A stretch of 64,000 nucleotides of DNA from Zoogloeaceae bacterium (GCA_024235635.1 JACKMA010000003.1:744001-808000); one strand, 5' to 3'. Counted from the first letter of the stretch, positions 27,197 through 39,117 are shown. Translations and numbers: made by a program. Notes: a model not told the origin generated them from the sequence alone.

Positions 27197-28829
27197 CCTC
27201 GATCATCCGGGTGATCTGCCATTGCTGGGCAATGGAGAGCAGGTTATTGACGACCCAGTACAGCACCAGGCCCGACGGGAACCAGAGGAACATGAACGTG
27301 AACACGATTGGCATAGCCATCATAATCTTGGCCTGCATCGGGTCCGGCGGCGTCGGGTTGAGCTTGGTCTGAACAAGCATCGACGCACCCATGATGATTG
27401 GCAGCACGTAGTATGGATCCTTGCTGGACAGGTCCTGGATCCAGCCGAGCCACGGCGCATGGCGCATCTCGACGCTGCCGAGCAGCACCCAATACAGGGC
27501 GATGAAGACCGGGATCTGCACGAGGATGGGGAGGCAGCCGCCGAGCGGGTTGATCTTCTCCCGCCGGTACATGTCCATCATCTCCTGTTGCATCTTGGCC
27601 TTGTCGTCACCGTACTGTTCCTTCATGCGCTGCAGCCGCGGACCGAGCGTGCGCATCTTCGCCATCGACTTATAGCTTGCCGCCGACAACGGAAAGAATG
27701 CTGCCTTGATCATGACGGTGACCAGGATGATCGCCCAGCCCCAGTTGCCGGTGAGCTTGTGGAACCACTCCAGCAGCCAGAACAGTGGCGCTGCAATCAC
27801 GGTCAGCCAGCCATAGTCCACGACGAGATCCAGTCCCGGCGCAATGCTTTGAAGCTTGTCCTGCTCCTGCGGGCCAGAATACATTGGTACGGTAATGCCT
27901 CCGTCCTGGCCACTGGCAATCTCACCCACCGGCAGAATCACACCGGCCGCATAGAGATCGGGGCCGACCTTACGTGCAATGAACTCACGTTCGGCATCCC
28001 CATTCGGTAGCCACGCACTGACGAAGTAATGCTGGACCATGGCGATCCAGCCATCCTGCGACTTGCGGTTAAACTTCGCGCTGTTGTCGGCGATATCCGC
28101 GAAACTGATCTTCTGGTACTTCTCGGCCTCCGTGTAGACGGCTGGGCCAGTGAATGTACTGACCCCCATTCCCTTGGCCCCCTCGGCGGGCTCGCCGTCG
28201 CGGGCGAACTGGAAGTAGGCGAAGGGCGCCACGCTATCCACCGATTTGTTATCGATCTCGTAGCGGGTGTCGATTTCGTAGCTTCCGCGCTTGAAGGTCA
28301 GCAGCTTGAATACGCTGACCCCTTCGGGCGCCTGTTCCGCCTGCATGCGGATCGTCAGCGAATCGGCGCCGGCCGTCAGGCTCTGGTCCGTACCGGGCAG
28401 CGTGTAGCGTGTCTTGTGAGTCGGCATGCCTTCGCCGATCAAACCACTCTGGGCGACGTAGACGTGAGGATTGCTGCGGTCGAGGAGGACCAGGTTGTTC
28501 TCGCTGCCGTGGGTCTGCTTGTGCTGCTTGAACTCGAGATGCACGAGACTGCCGCCTTCGGCAGAAACTTCAGCGATGATCAGGTCGGTCTCGACGCGAA
28601 TGGTCGGCGCCGAGTTGCCGACAGCGGCACTGACCTCTGGTGTCGCAGGAGCGCCTTCTAGCGTCGTCGTCGGCGCCGCCGCGTCGGCCGCGGAGTCGGA
28701 GGTTGCGGTCGCCGGGGCGGCAGCCGAAGTGGCTGGTGGCGGTGGTGCGTTGAACTTCATCCAGCCGTCCCAAAGCATGAACAGCGAGAAGCAGAAGATC
28801 AGGATCAGAAAAAGTCGACGATTGTCCAT
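27174..28829 (-). CDS. yidC: Membrane protein insertase YidC
   Basis: The protein has 551 residues. It begins MDNRRLFLILIFCFSLFML, the anchoring first helix of Gram-negative YidC, followed by an Ala/Pro-rich linker and a large periplasmic domain (about 60-340). The conserved insertase core occupies the C-terminal 200 residues, with the cytoplasmic coiled helices (KMRTLGPRLQRMKEQYGDD) and NPLGGCLPILVQIPVFIALYW (core GGCLPILVQ). A basic tail ends GGKAKKA. It inserts and folds inner-membrane proteins. ATG 28829 was chosen over an open leader to 28940. Next in line after yidD. Confidence 0.97.
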   Translation of the reverse strand: MDNRRLFLILIFCFSLFMLWDGWMKFNAPPPPATSAAAPATATSDSAADAAAPTTTLEGAPATPEVSAAVGNSAPTIRVETDLIIAEVSAEGGSLVHLEFKQHKQTHGSENNLVLLDRSNPHVYVAQSGLIGEGMPTHKTRYTLPGTDQSLTAGADSLTIRMQAEQAPEGVSVFKLLTFKRGSYEIDTRYEIDNKSVDSVAPFAYFQFARDGEPAEGAKGMGVSTFTGPAVYTEAEKYQKISFADIADNSAKFNRKSQDGWIAMVQHYFVSAWLPNGDAEREFIARKVGPDLYAAGVILPVGEIASGQDGGITVPMYSGPQEQDKLQSIAPGLDLVVDYGWLTVIAAPLFWLLEWFHKLTGNWGWAIILVTVMIKAAFFPLSAASYKSMAKMRTLGPRLQRMKEQYGDDKAKMQQEMMDMYRREKINPLGGCLPILVQIPVFIALYWVLLGSVEMRHAPWLGWIQDLSSKDPYYVLPIIMGASMLVQTKLNPTPPDPMQAKIMMAMPIVFTFMFLWFPSGLVLYWVVNNLLSIAQQWQITRMIEGGKAKKA

Positions 28830-28863
28830 CGGATGGATCACTCGGATTCGGGTGGTTGGGGCA

Positions 28864-29073
28864 TCAAGGCACGGGATCGTAGCCGCCGTGCGAGAACGGG
28901 TGGCAGCGGCCGACCCTCTTGATCGCGAGCCAACTGCCACGGATTACACCGTGACGCTGGACGGCCTCGATGGCGTATTCGGAACAGCTCGGATGATAGC
29001 GGCAGTTGCGACCCAGCAGAGGACTGATCGCAAGCCGGTAGGCCTTCAACAGGCCGATCAGCAGGGTCTTCAT
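28864..29073 (-). CDS. yidD: Membrane protein insertion efficiency factor
   Basis: The protein has 69 residues, typical for the YidD/DUF37 family. Signature: an amphipathic N-terminal helix (LLIGLLKAYRLAISPLLG), then CRYHPSCSEYAIEAVQRHG and the conserved CHPFSHGGYDPVP end. Three cysteines are conserved in the family. It is thought to assist YidC-dependent insertion at the inner membrane. Its ATG overlaps the rnpA stop by 4 bases (ATGA), giving the standard rpmH-rnpA-yidD-yidC order. Confidence 0.95.
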   Translation of the reverse strand: MKTLLIGLLKAYRLAISPLLGRNCRYHPSCSEYAIEAVQRHGVIRGSWLAIKRVGRCHPFSHGGYDPVP

Positions 29074-29441
29074 CGGCGCAGTCTGCCAAGCAGATTGTCG
29101 AGATCGTCGCGCAGGTCGCGGCGACTGGCGTCCTTCGCGGGCGAGGTCAGCCGGACGATCATATCGAACTCGGGCAGACCGGACCGGCGTAAACGAAAGG
29201 CTTCCCGGGCGAGCCGCTTGAGCAGGTTTCTCTGGACTGCGCGACGTGCCAGACGCTTGGCAACGATCAGGCCGAGTCTCGCGCTGCCCGCGTCGGAGGG
29301 GCGAAAGTGCAGCGTGAAGAAACGGCCGCGCAGCGCACGCCGAAAAGCAAAAACGGATGAATATTCATCCGTTTTGCGTAAGCGGAAATCGGCGGAGAAC
29401 CGGTTCCGACCCGCGGACTCGGTGCACGCCGGCTCGGCCAC
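29070..29441 (-). CDS. rnpA: Ribonuclease P protein component
   Basis: The protein has 123 residues from GTG 29441, directly after the rpmH stop (29447-29445) with AAGGGG before it. The hallmark RNR-type motif is present as AKRLARRAVQRNLLKRLAREAFR, in which the basic helix contacts RNase P RNA; LRKTDEYSSVF and DMIVRLTSPAKD match the family before and after. It assists the RNA subunit in tRNA 5' maturation. The RNA partner gene (rnpB) is not in this window. Confidence 0.95.
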   Translation of the reverse strand: MAEPACTESAGRNRFSADFRLRKTDEYSSVFAFRRALRGRFFTLHFRPSDAGSARLGLIVAKRLARRAVQRNLLKRLAREAFRLRRSGLPEFDMIVRLTSPAKDASRRDLRDDLDNLLGRLRR

Positions 29442-29444
29442 CCC

Positions 29445-29579
29445 TTATACCGACAAGCGATGCCGGCCCTTGGCTCGCCGAGCAGCGAGTACCTTGCGAC
29501 CGCCACGGGTGCGGGAACGGACGAGAAAGCCGTGAGTGCGCTTGCGGCGCACGACAGAGGGTTGGTAAGTACGTTTCAT
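29445..29579 (-). CDS. rpmH: 50S ribosomal protein L34
   Basis: This short gene encodes 44 residues: MKRTYQPSVVRRKRTHGF, then LVRSRTRGGRKVLAARRAKG and the basic end RHRLSV. This is a canonical L34. It is the first gene of the leftward rpmH-rnpA-yidD-yidC-mnmE block. The TAA at 29447-29445 is followed within four bases by the rnpA start. The promoter should lie in the AT-rich stretch between this gene and dnaA. Confidence 0.97.
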   Translation of the reverse strand: MKRTYQPSVVRRKRTHGFLVRSRTRGGRKVLAARRAKGRHRLSV

Positions 29580-29809
29580 GATGGCTTGCGGCGTTGGATA
29601 CAGAACCCGTAATTGGAATCGATAATCTACTGTTTGTCAATAATTTTTTAACGTTTCCCTTGTGGATAACTTGCCTGCACCGAGGTACAATTCCTCCTTC
29701 GCCCGGTTGCTGTCGACTCGATCCACAGCGCCGTCGGCCGCGCTGAAAATGTCCAAGAAGGAGAACCCCGCGTCACCGCATTCAGCGAGATTGCGGGCGT
29801 TCCCCCGTC
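29580..29809. other. rpmH-dnaA divergent intergenic region with one DnaA box
   Basis: These 230 bases separate rpmH (left) from dnaA (right). They hold an AT-rich block at 29620-29656 and an exact DnaA box TGTGGATAA at 29661-29669; a weak match CGATCCACA lies near 29719. In pseudomonads and many relatives the replication origin sits here, but those origins carry several boxes. With a single good box this stretch could be a dnaA autoregulatory promoter, a reduced origin, or one part of a split origin together with the cluster at 11.2 kb. Confidence 0.6.
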
Positions 29810-31270
29810 ATGCCCCTCTGCACCGTTGATGAATTTGTGAGTCAAGACTTCTGGTCGTTTTGTTTGCTGAAGCTCGAGCAGGAACTGCCGTCCCAGCAGT
29901 TCAAGACCTGGATCAAGCCGATGCTGGCGGAAGATGCGGACGGTGAGCCGCCCGGTCTGTGCCTCGTCGTGCCCAACCAGTTCTTCCTGAATTTCGTTCG
30001 GGATCGCTACCTGCCACGGATAACCGAGCTCGGCACGGAGTTCTTCGGCAGCCAGCGCAGCTTCGAACTGAAGGCCCGCTCCGGTTCCGTGCGGGGCGCT
30101 GCCGCCCCGGCGACTGCGCCTGGCCGGGCGCCGCTCAATGGCGGGCGCCCGGCGACGTCCTCTCCGCTGCCCGAGGTTGACGACGAGCCACCACCGAAAC
30201 CGGTCCGCCGTCCGTCGGCGAAGGCGGCGGCGTCCGGCAATGCCTACGATAAGACCCGGCTGAACCCGGAATTCACGTTCGACAATCTGGTCACCGGACG
30301 CGCCAACGATCTCGCGCGGGCCGCAGCCGTGCAGGTCGCCCAGAATCCCGGCGCTTCCTACAACCCGCTGTTCGTCTATGGCGGTGTCGGTCTCGGCAAG
30401 ACCCACCTGATCCACGCCCTCGGCAATGCCATCCACCACCACAATCCGCGCGCGGTGATCCGCTACGTGCACGCGGAGGACTACTACGCAGATGTCGTGC
30501 GGGCCTATCAGCAGAAGAGCTTCGATGTCTTCAAGCGCTACTATCGCTCCCTCGATCTGTTGTTGATCGACGACATCCAGTTCTTCAACAACAAGAACCG
30601 GACGCAGGAAGAGTTCTTCCACGCCTTCAACGCGCTGACCGAGGCCAAGAAACAGGTCGTGATCACCTGCGACACCTACCCCAAGGACATCCAGGGCCTG
30701 GAAGATCGATTGATCTCGCGTCTCGACTGGGGCTTGACTGTCCAGATCGAACCCCCGGAACTCGAGATGCGGGTCGCAATCCTGCAGAAGAAGGCGGAAG
30801 CGGATCGTATCGCGCTGTCGGACGACGTTGCCTTCCTGATCGCCAAGAACCTGCGATCCAACGTCCGAGAACTCGAAGGCGCGCTGAAGAAGGTGCTGGC
30901 CTTCGCACGCTTCCACGGCAAGGATATCTCGCTCGAACTGGCCAAGGAGGCGCTGAAGGACCTGCTCAACGCCCACAACCGGCAACTCACGATCGAGCAC
31001 ATTCAGAAGACCGTCGCCGACTATTTCAAGATCAAGGTCGCCGACATGCACTCGAAGAAACGCACGCGTGCCATCGCCCGGCCACGTCAGGTGGCGATGG
31101 CTTTGGCCAAGGATCTGACGCCAATGAGTCTGCCGGCGATCGGCGAGGCCTTCGGCGGCCGTGACCACACGACGGTACTGCATGCCTGCCGTACGATCGC
31201 CGATCTCAGGCGTGGCGATCCCCAGCTCAATCACGACCTGCACGTATTGACTCAGGTCCTGCGCGGCTAG
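29810..31270 (+). CDS. dnaA: Chromosomal replication initiator DnaA
   Basis: The protein has 486 residues from ATG 29810; GTG 29837 (VSQDFWSFCLLKLEQEL) would give a start more like relatives. Domain I covers residues 1-90, a Pro/Ala-rich linker 91-145, and domain III follows with Walker A GGVGLGKT (191-198) and Walker B LLIDDIQ (D254, D255). Domain IV carries the DNA-binding signature, here SLPAIGEAFGGRDHTTVLHA near the C-terminus. It opens oriC and regulates transcription by binding TTATNCACA boxes. It is followed 65 bases later by dnaN. Confidence 0.98.
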   Translation: MPLCTVDEFVSQDFWSFCLLKLEQELPSQQFKTWIKPMLAEDADGEPPGLCLVVPNQFFLNFVRDRYLPRITELGTEFFGSQRSFELKARSGSVRGAAAPATAPGRAPLNGGRPATSSPLPEVDDEPPPKPVRRPSAKAAASGNAYDKTRLNPEFTFDNLVTGRANDLARAAAVQVAQNPGASYNPLFVYGGVGLGKTHLIHALGNAIHHHNPRAVIRYVHAEDYYADVVRAYQQKSFDVFKRYYRSLDLLLIDDIQFFNNKNRTQEEFFHAFNALTEAKKQVVITCDTYPKDIQGLEDRLISRLDWGLTVQIEPPELEMRVAILQKKAEADRIALSDDVAFLIAKNLRSNVRELEGALKKVLAFARFHGKDISLELAKEALKDLLNAHNRQLTIEHIQKTVADYFKIKVADMHSKKRTRAIARPRQVAMALAKDLTPMSLPAIGEAFGGRDHTTVLHACRTIADLRRGDPQLNHDLHVLTQVLRG

Positions 31271-31335
31271 GCCCGAATACAACAACAAGCCTCACCACCA
31301 CCACCAAGACGAATCAAGACGGAGAACGCCCCCCG

Positions 31336-32442
31336 ATGCTTCTTCTCAACACCACGCGAGAAGCCTTGCTCGGCCCGCTGCAGTCGGTTGCCGGCATCGT
31401 CGAGAAGCGCCACACACTGCCGATCCTGTCGAACGTGCTGATCGAGAAGCACGGCGACTCGCTCACCATGCTGGCGACCGACATCGAGATCCAGATCAAG
31501 ACCAGCGCAGCGGGCGCCGGCGGCGGTGAGGACGTGTCGGTGACGGTCGGGGCGCGCAAGTTGCACGACATCCTGAGGGCACTGCCCGACAGTGCCGAGA
31601 TCGGCTTGAGTCTCGACGACAAGCGGCTCACCGTTAAAGCCGGCCGCAGCCGCTTCCAGCTTCAGACCCTGCCCGCCGCCGACTATCCGCGACTCAATCC
31701 GCCGACCGATGACGTCGTCAGTTTCCAAGTACCCCAGCAGGTGTTCAAGCGCCAGCTCGCCCAGGTCAGCTACGCGATGGCCCATCAGGACATCCGCTAC
31801 TACCTGAACGGCCTGCTGATGCTGGTCAATGGCCATGCCTTGCGTATGGTCACCACCGACGGCCACCGCCTGGCCTTCGCCGAGACTGCGATCGACGGCG
31901 AGTTCCCGTCCGCCGAGGTCATCCTGCCGCGCAAGACGGTGCTCGAGCTGGCACGCCAGCTCGGCGATTCTGAGGAGCCGCTGGAAATCACGCTAGCGGG
32001 CAATCAGGCCGTGTTTCGCTTCGGACCCATCGAACTGATCTCGAAGCTGATCGACGGCAAGTTCCCCGATTACGAGCGCGTCATCCCGCAGCATCATCCG
32101 ACCCAGCTCGCCTTCGCCCGGTTGCCGCTGCAGGCCGCCCTGCAGCGCGCCGCGATCCTGACCAACGACAAGTTCCGCGGTGTGCGGCTGGTGCTCGAGT
32201 CTGGCAGCCTGAAGATCATCTCGAGCAACGCCGAACAGGAAGAGGCGCAGGAAGAGCTCGAAATCGACTATCAGGGTGGCGCCCTCGACATCGGCTTCAA
32301 CGTCACCTACCTGCTCGACGTTCTCGCCAATGTCGGCAGCGACGAAGTCGTCGTGCACCTGAACGACTCGAATTCGTCGGCGCTGATCACCGTCGCCGAC
32401 ATGCCCGGCTTCAAGTACGTGGTCATGCCGATGCGCATCTGA
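31336..32442 (+). CDS. dnaN: DNA polymerase III beta sliding clamp
   Basis: The protein has 368 residues, full length for the clamp. It opens MLLLNTTREALLGPLQSVAG and EKRHTLPILSNVLI. Three repeated clamp folds are evident, with YYLNGLLMLVNGHALRMVTTDGHRLA in the second (core MVTTDGHRLA) and the conserved end YVVMPMRI, which forms part of the partner-binding pocket. GGAGA lies at 31321-31325, 11 bases before the ATG. The dnaN-gyrB gap is only 95 bases, so recF, usually between them, is absent here. Confidence 0.98.
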   Translation: MLLLNTTREALLGPLQSVAGIVEKRHTLPILSNVLIEKHGDSLTMLATDIEIQIKTSAAGAGGGEDVSVTVGARKLHDILRALPDSAEIGLSLDDKRLTVKAGRSRFQLQTLPAADYPRLNPPTDDVVSFQVPQQVFKRQLAQVSYAMAHQDIRYYLNGLLMLVNGHALRMVTTDGHRLAFAETAIDGEFPSAEVILPRKTVLELARQLGDSEEPLEITLAGNQAVFRFGPIELISKLIDGKFPDYERVIPQHHPTQLAFARLPLQAALQRAAILTNDKFRGVRLVLESGSLKIISSNAEQEEAQEELEIDYQGGALDIGFNVTYLLDVLANVGSDEVVVHLNDSNSSALITVADMPGFKYVVMPMRI

Positions 32443-32537
32443 GCATCACCCGACCCGCGGCCACCGCAGCCGGTCGCCGCGCCCCCGCTCTTTGCAGGAC
32501 TCCGGAGCGCCTTGCGTTCCAATCACCGGGATCGACG

Positions 32538-35018
<2,481 letters not shown>

Positions 35019-35203
35019 ATCAGCCTGGACCGAGCGAACCGTTCGGCGCCCGGATCGGGGCATGGGTGGCACGGTGCCGGTCGCTTCCCCGAGCACCATG
35101 TCCACCGCGATGCGCGCCGCCGGACCACAGCTTGCCGCAACGAAATCGCGTCAGCCCGTTTGCCGGGACGCTGCGGAGCCCTGCGCCGCGACTCACCTCT
35201 GCA

Positions 35204-36253
35204 TCAATGCTTCTGGCGACGAGAACAGAGCAGACCCAGCAGTCCGATACCCACCAGCGCAAACGGCCCGGGTTCGGGCACGTCATTGACGTCGCGGTCA
35301 TCGATCGGATCGTCGTTGATGGTGTCGATCAATGCCGTGGTGTGAAGGTGGGCCAAGAAGATGTTGTCGTCGTTCGTCGCATTGAAGGTGTTGATCGAGA
35401 AACCGGCATCGCCGGCCGCGAGGAACGGGGACAGGTCGTAGAGTTCGTCGTCTTCGGCATAGCTGCCGACATTGTTCGCCGGATCGTCGCCGAGACCTCC
35501 CACGGTCAGCAGCGAACCGTCGGTGACCGTCAGGCCGTCATCGTTGTTGCCGGCGAAGTTGGTCAGCAGATCGCCATTGACGGTGATTCTCGACGCCTGA
35601 CTGCAGCAGCTGAATGAACTCGCGATGCCGAAATGGGCAAAGAACGTCGGATCGGACGGATCGCCGATCGGGGTCGAGAACAATACGTCGGTCGTTTCGC
35701 CCCCGGTTGCCTGACCACCGTCCAGCAGGACGACGCTGGAGGTCGGAAGACTGGCATCGGAATAGACCACCGCCAGCACCGATCCGTCAATCAACTGGTT
35801 CAGTCCGCCTTCCGCCATCGCCCACGAGAAACTGGAGGTCGCGGCACCGACCACCAGCGACTGTACCAGCGACGTGACATCCGCCCGCGCGGTAAACCAC
35901 TGACCAAGCTCCGGTCGCGTGCTGACGGCGCCGACCAAGGTGTCGTAGTTGGTGATGGCGTTTCCGGCCAGGGTGATGCCCGCTGAGTTGTAGGCGTCCA
36001 GTGTCGTCGGGCTACTCGAATACCACGGAAAGGGCGTGCCTGCGGTATATAGAAATGCCTTCAGAATGGTCGCCGATACGGGTATCTCGGCCTGTACCGT
36101 GCCGACGGTCGCATTATTGCTGCCGATACCGTCCACGCTGAGACCGACATTGCCGACGACGCCGTACGATGGCACCAGGGCCGCCGAGGCCGCCGACGCA
36201 CCCAGCGCGAGCGCGAACGGCAATGCCGATCGAATGAACGAACGTCCTTGCAT
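35204..36253 (-). CDS. PEP-CTERM sorted exported protein
   Basis: The protein has 349 residues from ATG 36253 (GGAG sits 7 bases upstream; the frame is open to 36286). It opens with a signal peptide (hydrophobic to about residue 25, ending ASAA). The C-terminus is VPEPGPFALVGIGLLGLLCSRRQKH shortened here: VPEPGP, one hydrophobic helix, then basic RRQKH. That tripartite tail is the PEP-CTERM signal cleaved by exosortase. The body is Thr/Ser/Asp-rich and beta-like, without a domain I can name. Such proteins are usually exported with an exopolysaccharide matrix. No exosortase gene is present here. It is convergent with gyrB. Confidence 0.85.
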   Translation of the reverse strand: MQGRSFIRSALPFALALGASAASAALVPSYGVVGNVGLSVDGIGSNNATVGTVQAEIPVSATILKAFLYTAGTPFPWYSSSPTTLDAYNSAGITLAGNAITNYDTLVGAVSTRPELGQWFTARADVTSLVQSLVVGAATSSFSWAMAEGGLNQLIDGSVLAVVYSDASLPTSSVVLLDGGQATGGETTDVLFSTPIGDPSDPTFFAHFGIASSFSCCSQASRITVNGDLLTNFAGNNDDGLTVTDGSLLTVGGLGDDPANNVGSYAEDDELYDLSPFLAAGDAGFSINTFNATNDDNIFLAHLHTTALIDTINDDPIDDRDVNDVPEPGPFALVGIGLLGLLCSRRQKH

Positions 36254-37336
36254 TTGAAACTCCAGACTTGATTGATCGAGTTTCACCGGAAGGCAAAAAA
36301 TGCGCCCGTGTCTGCAATGTCATGATATTCAAGTATTAACAAACCCATTTTCGAAGCGTTCGTGCCATCCATGTCAATTATGTCGACAGCATTGCGTTCG
36401 CGTCCTGGTGGCAGTTGGAGGCCCGGCGGTCCGAGAATGCGACAGCGCCATGGGCGACCATCGATGTCCGGATGCGGCCCACTATCGTCGTTTTCCCTGC
36501 GAACCATTTCCGCGATTTTCGCTGTCGCCGCATCCCCGACAATGCCACGTCCTCGCCAGCCGCTGCGCCGCCCGTCCGCGATGTGAACGGACGCTATTGA
36601 GGTGACGCGAATCCGTATCCGGCCGACCGAGCAACTTTGAAGCCCGGCACCGCACAAGCTCGAAAGGCGATCCCGCCATGAAACCGGCAGGCGGCGGGGC
36701 GCCCATTGGCGCTTCGCCAATTCGCCGTTCATCGATGTCCCGACAGATTCGGCCATGCCACCGGCACCATGCGATTCCCCGAGAACTTTCTGCATTTCGC
36801 CCTCGGCAGCAGTACGCCCGACACAATGGTGACGGTGCCGATTGCCTGGCCGTACAATCTGCCGGCGACAGCCGTCTGCCGGAAGATCGGTCCGACTCCG
36901 GATTCTTCGTGAGGCCCGCACCGAAGGCGGCACCCAGTTGGTACAAGGTTGCCTCGACAGGTTGCGGCAACACCGCTGCCTTCAGCGTCACGCACGGGCC
37001 GTTGGGCGACGACCGTCTGCGCGAACGGCCACATCATCGACCAGGGCGGACCCACTGCACAGGCATCGGCCGCTCGACTGACCTCGTCCGAACGGGGCAT
37101 GCTGCTCCCGAATCCGCTGTGTCTCGGGACGGCCGCAGTCGAGCAGCGAATCGCCCGCGTCCCGGGACGTGGCCTGCGGCCCGCCCATTGATGCAAGACC
37201 CGGATCCTGGCCAGCGTCCTGCCGGCTCGGCCATCCGAACCGGCAGCCTGGCCGCCGACAAAGCCGGAGGCCGCGATCGGCATCCGAGTATCCTGTCGCG
37301 GACAGGCACCATTTCACTTTGAGCGGACAAGACGAC
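36254..37336. other. 1.1 kb stretch without a convincing gene
   Basis: Frames of 100 to 215 codons run on both strands, but all are Arg/Pro/Ser-rich and mutually overlapping, as expected of chance frames in GC-rich DNA. None has a plausible ribosome site with a recognisable start. The first 100 bases hold an A-rich tract (36290-36300) that may belong to the PEP-CTERM gene promoter. I see no RNA gene or repeat. Confidence 0.4.
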
Positions 37337-37888
37337 ATGAGCAGCCTGGCCCCACCCTTCACCGGTCTTGACTGGTCGCAGCGCGGGTTGCTGTTGGCAA
37401 TGTTTGCCGCCGTTTCGGCCTGGGTGATGCTGCGCCGAATCGAACCGATCGACCAGGTTCTCCAGAGCCGCGTGCCGGGCGGCATTCTGGCGCTCGAGTT
37501 CGCGTGGTCCGGCGAACGGGCATCGGCGATTCTCGCCAGCTGGCACGGACTGGAGGATCAGGTACGAAGCCAGACGCTTTGGGACTACCTGTTCCTGCTG
37601 TGCTATCCGCCGGCACTGGCCCTCGCCTGCGCCATGTTGTGCGGCGCCGACGGTAACCCGGTGGCGATGATCGGGACTTTCGTGGCCTGGGCGGTGCTTG
37701 CGGCGACACCGCTCGATGCCATCGAGAACCTGGCGATGATGGCGATGGTCTCGCACGGCGCCTCCGAGGTTCTCGCCAAGCTCGCGGGCTGGTGTGCCGG
37801 GCTCAAGTTCACCGTCTTGCTGGCCGCCGTCGGCTACCTGCTTACGGCCGGAGCGGCGACATTCGTTCGCCGATACGTGCTGCCTTAG
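37337..37888 (+). CDS. Integral membrane protein of unknown function
   Basis: The protein has 183 residues and about four hydrophobic segments (near 18-36, 80-100, 108-128 and 150-172), so it should sit in the inner membrane. ATG 37337 is preceded by a purine-rich GGACAAGACGAC; a longer open frame from 37169 gives a charged leader without resemblance. Motifs such as LWDYLFLLCYPPALALACAM and ATPLDAIENLAMM recur in uncharacterised bacterial membrane proteins, but I cannot name a family. No clear operon partner. Confidence 0.65.
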   Translation: MSSLAPPFTGLDWSQRGLLLAMFAAVSAWVMLRRIEPIDQVLQSRVPGGILALEFAWSGERASAILASWHGLEDQVRSQTLWDYLFLLCYPPALALACAMLCGADGNPVAMIGTFVAWAVLAATPLDAIENLAMMAMVSHGASEVLAKLAGWCAGLKFTVLLAAVGYLLTAGAATFVRRYVLP

Positions 37889-38072
37889 CGGCGCGAATGC
37901 ACTGTGTAAGACGCGCACCCACAGGCATCTTCACGCCATGCCGTTGGACGCCCTCCGCTGCGCTGCGCGAAGCCCAAACGAGCGCGCACGGAATGGCTTG
38001 GGAGGGGGAACCGAAAACCGGATTTCATCTCTTGGCGTCTGCTTGAGACGCACGCCAACTGATGCATCGACG

Positions 38073-38402
38073 GTGCCAGTGAGGCTGCGCTTCGTCTGCA
38101 GCGAGAACCAACTGCGTAGCCCCACCGCCGAAGCCGTATTCTCGGAATACGAAGGGGTCGAGGCAATCGGCGCGGGGACGAATCACGATGCGGATACACC
38201 GCTGTCGGGGGATCTGATCGAGCGGGCGGATGTCTTCCTCGTGATGGAGAAGTTGCATCGCGACAAGACTGCCAGGAAATACGGAGCCGTGCTCGCGGGC
38301 AAGCGGTTCGTCACGCTCGACATTCCGGACACGATCGATTGCGTGGATCCGAAACGGGTCAGGCTGCTCGAAACGAAGGTGCCGAAGTACATCTGTCGAT
38401 AG
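38073..38402 (+). CDS. Small protein tyrosine phosphatase homologue (low-molecular-weight type)
   Basis: The protein has 109 residues from GTG 38073 (GTG 38079 also possible). It opens VRLRFVCSENQLRSPTAE, which keeps the CX5R phosphate loop (C-SENQL-R-S) of low-molecular-weight phosphatases. Later stretches ADVFLVMEKLHRDKTARKY, GKRFVTLDIPDTIDCVDP and LLETKVPKYI match a compact family usually annotated as phosphotyrosine protein phosphatase. The typical DPY/DPW acid loop of larger enzymes is reduced to IPDTIDCVDP. Most relatives are 105-115 residues, so it is not truncated. No ATG start is available near the conserved part, which is why the GTG is used. Confidence 0.75.
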   Translation: MPVRLRFVCSENQLRSPTAEAVFSEYEGVEAIGAGTNHDADTPLSGDLIERADVFLVMEKLHRDKTARKYGAVLAGKRFVTLDIPDTIDCVDPKRVRLLETKVPKYICR

Positions 38403-38625
38403 CCGTGCGACAAACCGGGAATCCATGGATCCCCGGGGACAGAACCAGTTCTGTCGGGGCCCGCTGGACAATCCGTCCGATATGGCTAGCCTACAGGGTG
38501 CACCCCGGCCCGCAAGCAAGCGGTCCCTGACCGGCACATTTTCGAGCATGGATCGGTTTTCGTCGCCGGGCCCCTGCTTCGCACTTCTTTGGATGACTTC
38601 GCTTGAAACAAGAGGGGAGGTCGCT

Positions 38626-39117
38626 ATGCCCGCTTTGACCCCGAGATCGACGCACGCACTCTCGGCGCTTCTATTTGCCGGTTCCGTTGCGAATGCCATG
38701 GCGCAGGAGATGCCCAGGCAATTCGAGTTTTCCGTAACGTACCATGCAGTCGTCGACAGCAATATCGTCGCGCTCGGCGGCGACGACTTTGCCGGCAGCT
38801 TTCATGGCAGCTTCATTGCGACGAACGACGCCGGGGGTGCCTTCATGCACGACATGTTCGGTACTTGTTCCTATGCCGTGATTCGGGCGGAGGGCGTGCT
38901 GGAGATGAGCGGCGGATGCACGTACGCCGACAAGGAAGGCGACCGACTTTTCGAGACATTCAGGATTCCCCCAGGTGGCAGTGGCGAACTGGCATTCATC
39001 GGGGGAACCGGGAAATTCGCGGGCATCAGGTGCGAGGGCAAGTTAGAGACGCGAGCCCGCAGCCAGGACCGCTCGATGACGATCGGCACGAAGACGGGAA
39101 GCTGCAGGCGACCTTGA
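38626..39117 (+). CDS. Small secreted protein, beta-barrel type
   Basis: The protein has 163 residues. AGGGGAGG at 38613-38620 precedes ATG 38626 at good spacing. The signal peptide spans residues 1-27 with cleavage after AMA. The mature part is beta-rich and ends FIGGTGKFAGIRCEGKLETR, a stretch seen in proteins of the allene-oxide-cyclase-like barrel fold; two cysteines pairs (CSYAV, GGCTY, GIRCEG, GSCRRP) may form disulfides in the periplasm. The fold assignment is tentative. Neighbours on both sides are unrelated. Confidence 0.68.
   Translation: MPALTPRSTHALSALLFAGSVANAMAQEMPRQFEFSVTYHAVVDSNIVALGGDDFAGSFHGSFIATNDAGGAFMHDMFGTCSYAVIRAEGVLEMSGGCTYADKEGDRLFETFRIPPGGSGELAFIGGTGKFAGIRCEGKLETRARSQDRSMTIGTKTGSCRRP

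Noticed and set aside
36678..37322. 214-codon frame on the plus strand
   Set aside because: Composition is Arg/Pro/Ser-rich, no ribosome site, overlaps comparable minus-strand frames; looks non-coding.
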